From Methylacidimicrobium sp. AP8 (lineage in GTDB: Bacteria > Verrucomicrobiota > Verrucomicrobiia > Methylacidiphilales > Methylacidiphilaceae): 64,000 bases of DNA. Location of the stretch: positions 1,860,001 through 1,924,000 of the forward strand of contig NZ_LR797830.1 in NCBI RefSeq assembly GCF_903064525.1, in the 5' to 3' direction. How positions within the stretch are numbered: position 1 is the stretch's first letter; the number at the start of each line of letters is the position of its first letter. The position numbers were made by a program, and so were the translations under genes. The notes under the pieces were generated by a model. That model saw only the letters and a list, made by a program, of their open reading frames with translations, had not been told where the DNA came from and searched no databases. Shown here in pieces: positions 53,014 to 60,730 of this stretch.

Positions 53014-54413
53014 GGAAAACAGAAGGAGTCGGTGGAACAGTCCCCGCCTTCGAGCCGGATTTGATGCGCCCGGTGCGTCCGGGGGAACTCGACGAAGAAG
53101 CGGGGGTCCCAACGAAGCCCATCCTCCCCGGCATGGGCCAAAACCATCCAGCTCGAGATGCCGTCCGGATAAAACTGGTCGTCCCACGCGCGGTAGAGCG
53201 AATTCGTCAGGTAGACCCGCTTTCCATCCCGGCTCACCTCCACCATCTGGCAGCCGCCGTTCAGAGGCTTCTGCGGCGCTCCGGGATGAGCGGTTCTCCG
53301 CGCAATCCCGCCCAGCCGAAGGCTGCTCACCCGCTTCGGATGAAAGGGATCGGTCACATCATACTGGAAAATCTCTCCGGTCCCCCAGCACGATAGGTAG
53401 AGAAAGCGATCGTCCAGGGAAAGATCGATATCGGTAAGAAGGGGCGGCACGACCCCGAAGCTTTTCAGGAGCGGAGGGAGCTCCGCTTCGGTTGCCGGCT
53501 CCGCCGGGATCTCGATCACTTTCTGCACCGCCCATCGGTCGCCGTCCCGGTACCAGAGCCAAACGGAGCTCGCTAGATCCTCCAGGGAAAGCACGACGCC
53601 GGTGAAGCCGTACGATTTCCTCGGATCATGGGCGGGGCGGACTTCCAGAACCATCTGCTCCTTTTCCTCCAGGTCGAGCTTTTGCATGTGCCGCCGTTTC
53701 CGGAGGTCCCAAACGTGGAGGGAGCGGCCGTAGGCACCCTTCATCAGCTGGTCGGGCAACAGGCCGTTTTCCAGCATCCAGGGCACGCCCCATTCGCTGC
53801 TGATCAAAACGTCCTGGCTGATATGCCACCAGAAGTCGTAGGCGAAAAACTGGGGACCCCTATCGATTTCCCAGCTGCCGAGAGGCTCGAACGAGAAATG
53901 GTCCAAGAGGAGAATGCCGCCCGGACCGTCCCCCTTGGCATTGCCGAAGGCGCTGATGTAGATGCCCTCCGGCCCGCAGTGGACGGTGTGAGGCCGCGTG
54001 TAGCCCGTCCTGCGGATGAGCTCTTCCGGCTCGATCCGCTTGACGATCTCGGGCCGGCGCGGATCGGGTCGCGTATCGACGATGTAGATCCGGGACGAGC
54101 GGACCCCGGGGATGACGAGATAGCGCCGCTCCAAGTGCGGATGCGGAGCGTAAGGACAGAGTGCGGAGCTGCAGGCGTTCCAGCCAAAATGGTGAAATTC
54201 GTCGCCAACCGACGGAACGGCAAGCCAGTGGACGATCCTGCCGTATTCCGATGACTCGGGATCAAGATCGACTACCGCGAGGGCATCGGGATTCCCGCTG
54301 GGGCTGCCCCCGTCGGCGGCCAACGCCACGACGTAGCCGAGCTTTTCTCTGGGGCCTTCCATCGCAAGACGGGGAGAGGGATAGAAGGTCGGATCGGGAG
54401 CTGTGAACCTCAT
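53010..54413 (-). CDS. mtoX: Selenium-binding protein 56 family, probable methanethiol oxidase
   Basis: 467-residue seven-bladed propeller. SBP56 hallmarks are HHFGWNACSSALC near residue 75, TRPHTVHCGPEGIYISAFG, FWWHISQDVLISSEWG, and LTDIDLSLDDRFLYLSCWGTG. Bacterial members (MtoX) are copper enzymes that oxidise methanethiol to formaldehyde, sulfide and hydrogen peroxide; many have a Tat or Sec signal, but none is evident here, so a cytoplasmic location or non-classical export is possible. The gene name is by homology. It is followed by a coupled membrane protein and an aquaporin. Confidence 0.88.
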   Translation of the reverse strand: MRFTAPDPTFYPSPRLAMEGPREKLGYVVALAADGGSPSGNPDALAVVDLDPESSEYGRIVHWLAVPSVGDEFHHFGWNACSSALCPYAPHPHLERRYLVIPGVRSSRIYIVDTRPDPRRPEIVKRIEPEELIRRTGYTRPHTVHCGPEGIYISAFGNAKGDGPGGILLLDHFSFEPLGSWEIDRGPQFFAYDFWWHISQDVLISSEWGVPWMLENGLLPDQLMKGAYGRSLHVWDLRKRRHMQKLDLEEKEQMVLEVRPAHDPRKSYGFTGVVLSLEDLASSVWLWYRDGDRWAVQKVIEIPAEPATEAELPPLLKSFGVVPPLLTDIDLSLDDRFLYLSCWGTGEIFQYDVTDPFHPKRVSSLRLGGIARRTAHPGAPQKPLNGGCQMVEVSRDGKRVYLTNSLYRAWDDQFYPDGISSWMVLAHAGEDGLRWDPRFFVEFPRTHRAHQIRLEGGDCSTDSFCFP

Positions 54414-54575
54414 GAATGCCTATTCTTTGTTACTCTTGCATCAATCGTGTCCGACAAGACAATCCGGTAAGCGCTCCTCTCACCGCTGCCGGCCTTCCGG
54501 CGACGCGGAGCCGCCCGGCTATCTGGAGAGGCGCCGGTCTCGGACGGGATTCCCATCCCTTGCGCCGTTCCGCTC

Positions 54576-54956
54576 CTAAGGGGCCGTGGACGCCGGAGGA
54601 TTGGCCGCCGGCGGAGGCGCGGGGATCCCCGAAGGCTCCTCGGCCTCCTCTTTCTTGCCCCTCGGCGAGGGGGGAGGAACGATCAGCTCCTGTCCGATCT
54701 GAAGCCGGTCGTTTTTTAATCCGTTGGCCTTGCGAAGCGCTTCGACGGTGATCTTGAACTTGCGGCTGATCTTCCACAGCGAGTCTCCCTGCCGGACGGT
54801 GTATTTCGTCGAGCCCGGCGGCGGAGGTTCCGCAGGGGCTTCGGCGGCCGGCGGCGCGCCGGATTCCGCGGCTCCCGCGGAACGGAGCATTCCGCCGCTC
54901 CACAGCAAGGCCATCGATCCTAACAAGGCAACAGAGCGAAAGAGGTGCTTAAGCAT
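54576..54956 (-). CDS. LysM-domain exported protein
   Basis: 126 residues from ATG 54956. A signal peptide (LFRSVALLGSMALLWSGGM) is followed by a Pro/Ala-rich spacer and one LysM domain, YTVRQGDSLWKISRKFKI to IGQELIVPP, then a second Pro/Ala-rich tail. It probably binds peptidoglycan in the periplasm. There is no catalytic domain, so it may be a scaffold or a small cell-wall-associated protein. Divergent from comM. Confidence 0.8.
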   Translation of the reverse strand: MLKHLFRSVALLGSMALLWSGGMLRSAGAAESGAPPAAEAPAEPPPPGSTKYTVRQGDSLWKISRKFKITVEALRKANGLKNDRLQIGQELIVPPPSPRGKKEEAEEPSGIPAPPPAANPPASTAP

Positions 54957-55038
54957 GGAAGCATCATAAGTTGCTTTTCGGGCAAGAGAAGAAGGAACCT
55001 TCCCGTTCGCCCGAAAAAATGGCAGAATCGGCCGCCGC

Positions 55039-56571
55039 ATGCTCGCCCGGACCTTCTCCGCCGCGCTTTGGGGGGTGGAAGCCTTGCGCGTCGAGGTCGA
55101 GGTCGACAACTCCCCGGGTGCCTTTCTGACGCGGGTGGTCGGGCTACCCGACGCCGGCGTGCGGGAAAGCCTCCACCGCGTATCCACGGCCTTGCAAAAC
55201 TCCGGCTTCCGCCCTCCCTTCGGCCGCACCACGATCAACTTAGCTCCGGCCGATCTCCGCAAGGAGGGCCCCAGCTTCGATCTTCCCATCGCTCTGGCGA
55301 TCCTCGGGGCCACCGAGCAGCTCGAAAGCCGTCTTCTTGGCGATTTCTGGGCGATGGGCGAGCTCGCCCTTTCCGGCGAGCTCCGGCCGATCCGCGGGGT
55401 TCTCTCCGCCGTCCTGGAAGCCAAGCGGCAGGGGGCTAAGCACGTCCTCCTTCCCGCAGCCAACGCGCGGGAAGCCGCGGTCGTCGAGGGCATCCGGATT
55501 CATCCGGCGGGCCATCTCGCGCAAGCCGCCGCTTTCCTCCGCGACCCGGATTCTTCTCCGCAGCCCGACGGCGCAACCTCGACTTCGGTGCCCGAGCCCG
55601 CCTGGGAGCAGGACTTCGCCGACGTCAAGGGGCAGCTCGCCGCCAAGCGGGCCCTGGAGATCGCCGTCGCCGGCGGACACAACGTGCTCCTGATCGGACC
55701 TCCGGGAAGCGGCAAGTCGATGCTCGCCCAGCGGCTGCCGTCGATATTTCCGCCCATGACGTTGGAGGAAGCGATCGAAACGACGCGCATCCACAGTGTC
55801 GCCAACCTGCTTCCCGACGGGCAGGGGCTGATCCGCCGCCGTCCCTTCCGGTCCCCGCACCACTCGACCTCCGACGCCGGCCTAGTCGGCGGAGGCCCCC
55901 GCCTCCTCCCCGGTGAAGCCAGCCTAGCCCATCACGGGGTTCTCTTCCTGGACGAGCTGCCCGAATTCAGCAGAAACGCCTTGGAAGCGCTCCGGCAGCC
56001 GCTCGAGGACGGGACGCTCACATTGTCGCGCGCCGCAGGAACGGTCACCTTCCCCGCGAGCTTTATGCTGGTCGCCGCAATGAATCCCTCGCCCACCGGC
56101 GGGTTCGACGACGCGGCCCGCGGCAAGTGCACGCCCGGGGCGATGCGCCGCTACCTCAACCGGATTTCCGGCCCTCTCCTCGACCGGATCGACCTCCACG
56201 TGGAGGTTCCCGCCGTCGATCGGGAACTTCTCCTCCGGTCCGAAGCGGGAGAAAGCTCGGCGGCGATGCGAGGCCGGGTGGAGGCCGCCCGCGCCGTTCA
56301 AGCCCGCCGCCTCGCGGGCCGGCGCAAGATCCGCAACAACGCCCGCATGGGTCCTCGGGAGATCGCCCGCTTCTGCGCCCTCTCTCCTTCCTGCGCCCGT
56401 TTTCTTTCCCAAGCCCTGTCCGATCTCGGGCTTTCGGCGCGGGCTTTCCACCGCGTCCTCAAGGTCGCGCGGACGATCGCCGACCTCGCGGGCCGAGAGG
56501 AGCTGCGGGAGGAAGACTTGGCGGAGGCGATCGGCTTCCGCTCGCTCGACCGCCGGCTCTGGGGGGAGTAG
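55039..56571 (+). CDS. comM: ComM/YifB family Mg-chelatase-like AAA+ protein
   Basis: 510 residues. The N-terminal Lon-protease-like domain (VVGLPDAGVRESLHRV) is followed by the AAA+ module with Walker A LLIGPPGSGKSMLAQRLP, Walker B GVLFLDELPEFSR, and the C-terminal Mg_chelatase_C segment. In naturally competent bacteria ComM is a branch-migration helicase for transformation; in others its role is less clear. No other competence gene is nearby. Ends in a GC-rich hairpin and T-rich tract. Confidence 0.9.
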   Translation: MLARTFSAALWGVEALRVEVEVDNSPGAFLTRVVGLPDAGVRESLHRVSTALQNSGFRPPFGRTTINLAPADLRKEGPSFDLPIALAILGATEQLESRLLGDFWAMGELALSGELRPIRGVLSAVLEAKRQGAKHVLLPAANAREAAVVEGIRIHPAGHLAQAAAFLRDPDSSPQPDGATSTSVPEPAWEQDFADVKGQLAAKRALEIAVAGGHNVLLIGPPGSGKSMLAQRLPSIFPPMTLEEAIETTRIHSVANLLPDGQGLIRRRPFRSPHHSTSDAGLVGGGPRLLPGEASLAHHGVLFLDELPEFSRNALEALRQPLEDGTLTLSRAAGTVTFPASFMLVAAMNPSPTGGFDDAARGKCTPGAMRRYLNRISGPLLDRIDLHVEVPAVDRELLLRSEAGESSAAMRGRVEAARAVQARRLAGRRKIRNNARMGPREIARFCALSPSCARFLSQALSDLGLSARAFHRVLKVARTIADLAGREELREEDLAEAIGFRSLDRRLWGE

Positions 56572-56609
56572 GCCCCCGGGTCCGGTGCGAATCCCCCTTC
56601 TTTCTTTTT
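56561..56609 (+). terminator. Possible intrinsic terminator of comM
   Basis: A G-run at 56561-56566, overlapping the comM stop region, can pair with CCCCC at 56593-56597, followed by TTCTTTCTTTTT (56598-56609). The loop is long and GC-rich, so other pairings are possible. Confidence 0.4.
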
Positions 56610-56669
56610 GGAGATACAAGGAAGCGGAGCTAGGTTGTTGCCGGTTTCCATCCGCAGGAGATGACGTCC

Positions 56670-57533
56670 ATGACTCCCCGCAACCGGCGCCCAAGGCAGG
56701 CCAACCCGAGTGCGAAGGTCATGCTGGCCCTCGCCGGCGCACTCTGGATCTCCGGACTGGCCGTTTCCTCCTTCGCGACGCCCGATCCCGGCAAGCCCTG
56801 CCCGCCGCTCGAATTCCTCCAGGGCCGTTTTTGGAAAAATTTCCGCCTCCAGGACTTCGCCCTGCACGGAGTGATCGAGTCGGAGCGGGAGAGCTATCCG
56901 ATCCAGCTCATCCTTCACGACCGCCGGATGATCTATGATTTCGAAAATCCCTCCTTCCAGATTCGCGTGGAGATCCAGCCGGAGCGGAGCGTCGTCGAGC
57001 GGCGCAGGCACCCGCAGGACCCCTGGCAGCCGGTGTCAGGCCGGGAACGGATGAGCCCGGTTCTCGACACCGACATCACCTATGAGGATCTTTGCCTCGA
57101 CTTCATGCGATGGGAACAGGTCCGTCCGTTGGGGACCGATCACGTGAAAACGTTGACCGCCTGGGCCTTCGATGCGGTTCCACCGCCGGGGGCCAGCGCT
57201 TATGCCCGAGTCCGCTACTGGATCGCCGCCGAGTATTACGCGCTCTTGCGGGCCGACGGATACAACGGGGCGGGCGATCTGGTCAAGCGTTTGGAGATCA
57301 ACGGGGTTCAGCGAATCGGAGACGCCTACGTCATCAAGGAGATGCAGGTGTCCTCCTTCGATCCGAAGAAGGAAAGCTCCTCCCACACCTTGATCAACAT
57401 CCGCCGCGGAGAGGCCCTTCCTCCGGAAGGGGGGAAAGTTTCCTCCGGCTCCGTCCCCCGCTGCCCGCGGACGCCGGGCTTGGCCTCCCGGCTACGGGAG
57501 CAGAATCCCTTCCCGGCGGAGGGCCAGAAGTAG
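56670..57533 (+). CDS. Exported LolA-like (outer membrane lipoprotein-sorting type) protein
   Basis: 287 residues. GGAG lies nine nt before ATG 56670, while the in-frame ATG 56661 abuts it. A signal peptide (VMLALAGALWISGLAVSSFA) is followed by a region resembling the PF17131-type LolA-like fold, with TDITYEDLCLDFMRWEQVRPLG and a late VKRLEINGVQRIGDAYVIKEMQV. Function in lipoprotein or hydrophobic ligand transport is inferred from the fold. Its last 42 bp overlap the glmM 3' end on the opposite strand. Confidence 0.7.
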   Translation: MTPRNRRPRQANPSAKVMLALAGALWISGLAVSSFATPDPGKPCPPLEFLQGRFWKNFRLQDFALHGVIESERESYPIQLILHDRRMIYDFENPSFQIRVEIQPERSVVERRRHPQDPWQPVSGRERMSPVLDTDITYEDLCLDFMRWEQVRPLGTDHVKTLTAWAFDAVPPPGASAYARVRYWIAAEYYALLRADGYNGAGDLVKRLEINGVQRIGDAYVIKEMQVSSFDPKKESSSHTLINIRRGEALPPEGGKVSSGSVPRCPRTPGLASRLREQNPFPAEGQK

Positions 57534-58859
57534 CCGCTCTTCGCACTGCTCCAGGACGCGGGGCTCTGGCCCCTCGATCAAAAGACGGATCTTCGTTTCG
57601 GTTCCGGAATAGCGCAAGAGGATCCGGCCCTGATCCCCCAGAATGCGCTCGACCTGCGCGAGAGCCTCTTCGACCGCCGGCATGCTCTCGATCGGCTTCT
57701 TCTCCCGGACGACCAAGCTGAGCTGCCGTTGAGGATACTTTTGCAGCCGGCGGAGCCGCGCCAGCGGGGTGCCCGTCGTCAGGACGACGCGGAGGATTTC
57801 GAGTGCCGCGCGCAGCCCGTCGGCGCTGGCCGCCTGATCCAGCAGCAAAAGATGCCCCGACTGCTCCCCGCCGAGATTGAGCCCCCGGGCATGCATCGCC
57901 GCCGCCACGTGCCGATCGCCGACCGGGGTCCGGATGACGCGTACTCCGGCCTCTTGCAGCGTGCGATCGAGCCCGAGATTGCTCATGACCGTGGCCACCA
58001 CGGTCCGATGGGAAAGGACCTCGCGGCGTTGGTAGTCGAGGGCTAGGATGGCCAAGAGATCGTCGCCGTCCAGCAGCGCGCCCTCATGGTCGCAGCAGAG
58101 CAGGCGGTCCCCGTCCCCGTCGAGGGCCAAGCCGACGTCCGCATTGGTCATCCGCACGAGCTCGGAGAGCGTTTCCGGATGCATGCTGCCGCAATGGAGA
58201 TTGATGTTGATCCCGTTGGGACCGGCAAAAAATACGAACGGCTGGGCACCGAGGGAGGCGAAAAGCGGACCGATCAAGTCCGAAGCCGCTCCATTGGCCG
58301 CGTCGATGACGATCCGCATCCGGGAAAGGTCTCCGGAGCCGGACCAGCGGCTGCGCAGCGAGTCGAGGTAGAGCTCTCGGGCCCGCAGGTCGGCCTGACG
58401 GCGTCCGACCCCCGAGCCTACCGGCCCTTGCGCGGAAACCCATGAGTAATCGGAGAGCCGGCGCTCGATCTCCGCTTCGGTCTCTTCCGGCAGCTTGGCC
58501 CCGTCGGGTCCGAAAAGCTTGATTCCGTTATCCGGAAATGGGTTGTGGGATGCGCTGATCATCACACCGCCGGCGGCCCCCAGAACCCGCGCCAGGTGGC
58601 CCACCGCCGGAGTCGGCAGCACGCCGACGGGCACGACGTCGACGCCGGCCGAAAGAATTCCGGAGATCAGGGCCGATTCGAGCATCTCGCTCGAGATCCG
58701 CGGGTCCCGTCCGACGACGATCTTTTTCCTTTCCCCTCCCGCCAGGACGGAGGCGGTGACCGCCCCCACGGCCACGGCGACCGCCGGGGTCAGCGGATGC
58801 CGGTTGGCCGTTCCCCGGATACCGTCGGTGCCGAACAGTCGTTCCGTCGATTGCCTCAT
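57492..58859 (-). CDS. glmM: Phosphoglucosamine mutase
   Basis: 455 residues from ATG 58859. RLFGTDGIRGTAN opens the protein, the phosphoserine loop is VMISASHNPFPDNGIKLF, the metal loop is LALDGDGDRLLCCD, and the sugar-binding loop LGGEQSGHLLLLD follows. It makes glucosamine-1-phosphate for UDP-GlcNAc. It sits downstream of cdaA and a mini-CdaR, the cdaA-cdaR-glmM order seen across many bacteria; in Firmicutes GlmM binds and inhibits CdaA. No regulator site is visible. Confidence 0.95.
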   Translation of the reverse strand: MRQSTERLFGTDGIRGTANRHPLTPAVAVAVGAVTASVLAGGERKKIVVGRDPRISSEMLESALISGILSAGVDVVPVGVLPTPAVGHLARVLGAAGGVMISASHNPFPDNGIKLFGPDGAKLPEETEAEIERRLSDYSWVSAQGPVGSGVGRRQADLRARELYLDSLRSRWSGSGDLSRMRIVIDAANGAASDLIGPLFASLGAQPFVFFAGPNGININLHCGSMHPETLSELVRMTNADVGLALDGDGDRLLCCDHEGALLDGDDLLAILALDYQRREVLSHRTVVATVMSNLGLDRTLQEAGVRVIRTPVGDRHVAAAMHARGLNLGGEQSGHLLLLDQAASADGLRAALEILRVVLTTGTPLARLRRLQKYPQRQLSLVVREKKPIESMPAVEEALAQVERILGDQGRILLRYSGTETKIRLLIEGPEPRVLEQCEERLLLALRREGILLP

Positions 58860-58873
58860 CCATCGCCCTCGGG

Positions 58874-59011
58874 CTACTTCGCCAGACCCAGAGAGGAAAG
58901 AATCTGATCGATCGAGCCGGGTTCGATCGATTCCCGGAGGATCGCCCAAACGGCGACGGCCAGAATCAGGGAGATCAGCTTCTGTTTCCAATTCTCCAGC
59001 AGGTTGCTCAT
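58874..59011 (-). CDS. Mini-CdaR: 45-residue single-helix membrane protein
   Basis: Reads MSNLLENWKQ, then a hydrophobic helix (KLISLILAVAVWAIL), then a short polar tail ending LGLAK, with a stop 15 bp before glmM. The N-terminal K/W pattern and helix match the start of YbbR/CdaR proteins, the membrane regulators of CdaA that normally carry several extracellular YbbR domains. None of those domains is present here. The gene fills the cdaR position exactly between cdaA and glmM. Too short for most gene callers; conservation would need checking. Confidence 0.6.
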   Translation of the reverse strand: MSNLLENWKQKLISLILAVAVWAILRESIEPGSIDQILSSLGLAK

Positions 59012-59044
59012 GTTCGCAATCCGGTCGGTTCGCGGATTCTCAGG

Positions 59045-59788
59045 CTAAACCAGAATCTCCGTCAACCGCGCACGCAACCGATCCCGATCGAGATGGCGCT
59101 CGAGCTTCCCCTCGAAGGCGATCGAGATGCCGCCGGTCTCCTCGGAGACCACGATGACCACGGCATCGGTCATCTCGCTCAAGCCCAAGGCCGCCCGGTG
59201 GCGCAGGCCGAGCGGCCTTTCGAGCCGCTCGGTTTCGCTCAAGGGGAAGACCGCCGCGGCGGCAACGAGGCGGTTGTCCCGGATGACCACCCCGCCGTCG
59301 TGAAGGGGAGTGCGCGGATAAAAGATCGTTACGAGGAGGTCGGCGCTCAGCTTGGCGTCCAGGATGGTGCCTGTATCCCGGGCCGGACCGTAGAGATCTT
59401 CCCGCTCCAGGGAGATCAGCGCCCCGATCCGCTCCCGCTGGCAGATTTCGGCCGCGTTGACGATGTGCTCGATGACCTCCGCCTTCAATTGCCGGCCGGA
59501 GGTGGTCACACTTCGGCGGCCCACTTCCGCCAGGACTTGCCGCAGCTCGGGCTGGAAAAGCACGATCAATGCGACGAAGAAGGAAGGCGAGAAGAGCCGG
59601 ATCAGCTCGGTGACTACCCGCAAATGAAGGACTGCGGAAAAAAGGGTGAGCACCACCAGCACGATGAGAAGGCCGGTCAGCACCTGCACGCCGCGCGTCC
59701 CTTGGAGGAGCTTCCAGACCTGGTAGATGACGACGGCCAGAATCAGGATCTCCACCGCCCAGGAGAGGGGCTGCCCGAAAGCCTTCAC
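59045..59788 (-). CDS. cdaA: Diadenylate cyclase CdaA
   Basis: 247 residues. Three N-terminal membrane helices (about 10-75) are followed by a DAC domain with the LHDGGVVIRDNRLVAAA motif and GLRHRAALGLSE, both required for c-di-AMP synthesis. The start is GTG 59788, overlapping the folP stop (GTGA), with GGAGG about ten nt upstream. The product would make c-di-AMP to control potassium, osmolytes and cell wall, in concert with the downstream mini-CdaR and GlmM. Confidence 0.94.
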   Translation of the reverse strand: MKAFGQPLSWAVEILILAVVIYQVWKLLQGTRGVQVLTGLLIVLVVLTLFSAVLHLRVVTELIRLFSPSFFVALIVLFQPELRQVLAEVGRRSVTTSGRQLKAEVIEHIVNAAEICQRERIGALISLEREDLYGPARDTGTILDAKLSADLLVTIFYPRTPLHDGGVVIRDNRLVAAAAVFPLSETERLERPLGLRHRAALGLSEMTDAVVIVVSEETGGISIAFEGKLERHLDRDRLRARLTEILV

Positions 59789-60726
59789 GAAAGCTCTCCC
59801 TCCAGGAGGACGCACACCTTGCGGGCGGCGACCGCCCCGTCCACGTCATGGACCCGCCACACCGCGGCGCCACGGCTCGAGGCGAGGACCGCCGCAGCCA
59901 GGCTCGCCGCATCGCAGCCTTCGTCGCCGACCAACTCGCGAAGGAAGCTCTTCCGGGAAAGGCCCACCAGCAGCGGCCGTCCCATCTCGGCAAAAAGCGG
60001 CAGGGCTCGAAGCAGCCGCCAGTTCTGCCGTCCGGTCTTGGCAAAGCCGAAGCCGACGTCGCAGACGATCCGCTCCTCGGGGATGCCGGCCTCGATGCAC
60101 TGCTTCAGTCGCGCCGCCAGCTCCTCCCGCACCTCACGGACGACGTCGCCGTAGACCGCATCGGCCCGCATGGTCTTCGGCCTACCCCGGGAGTGGACCA
60201 GCACATAGCCCGCCCCCGTCTCCCGCACCGCTTCCCATACCCCGGTATCCCACTTGCCCCCCGACACATCGTTAATGATCTCCGCCCCTTCCGAAAGTGC
60301 GGCGCGCGCCACCCCGCCCTTGTAGGTATCGACGGAGATCGGGATCGTGAGCCGCCCGGCCACCGCACGCAGAACCGGAAGGAGCCGGCGCAGCTCCTCC
60401 CTTTCGGGCACCGGTTCCGCCCCGGGCCGAGTCGACTCGGCGCCGAAATCGACCAGATCGACCCCGAGCTGCTCCATCCGCAGCGCTTCGTCGGCCGCCT
60501 TCCGCGCCGAAAGCAGCCGCCCGCCGTCAGAAAAGGAATCCGGAGTCAGGTTGATGATCCCCATGATCCGCGGCCTTCGGGAAGAGAGAGCGATCGTGCG
60601 GGCGGAAGTCACCCAGAACGCGGAGGGGTCGGCAGCGGATGCGTCTCCCGGCTGAGAAGGCGAACCGGGTGCCGTGGGCTTTCCCCGAGCGGAAGGAGAC
60701 AGTTTGCCGGAAGCGAAGATCTCCAC
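59785..60726 (-). CDS. folP: Dihydropteroate synthase
   Basis: 313 residues including an N-terminal stretch of about 50 residues rich in Ser, Pro and Ala before the conserved RPRIMGIINLTPDSFSDGG. VDFGAESTRPGAE, IISVDTYK-type and INDVSGGKWD loops and the C-terminal SRKSFL are present. It makes dihydropteroate in folate synthesis and is the sulfonamide target. A start downstream of 60726 is possible. It overlaps cdaA by 4 bp and follows polX by 4 bp. Confidence 0.92.
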   Translation of the reverse strand: MEIFASGKLSPSARGKPTAPGSPSQPGDASAADPSAFWVTSARTIALSSRRPRIMGIINLTPDSFSDGGRLLSARKAADEALRMEQLGVDLVDFGAESTRPGAEPVPEREELRRLLPVLRAVAGRLTIPISVDTYKGGVARAALSEGAEIINDVSGGKWDTGVWEAVRETGAGYVLVHSRGRPKTMRADAVYGDVVREVREELAARLKQCIEAGIPEERIVCDVGFGFAKTGRQNWRLLRALPLFAEMGRPLLVGLSRKSFLRELVGDEGCDAASLAAAVLASSRGAAVWRVHDVDGAVAARKVCVLLEGELS

Positions 60727-60730
60727 CCCT

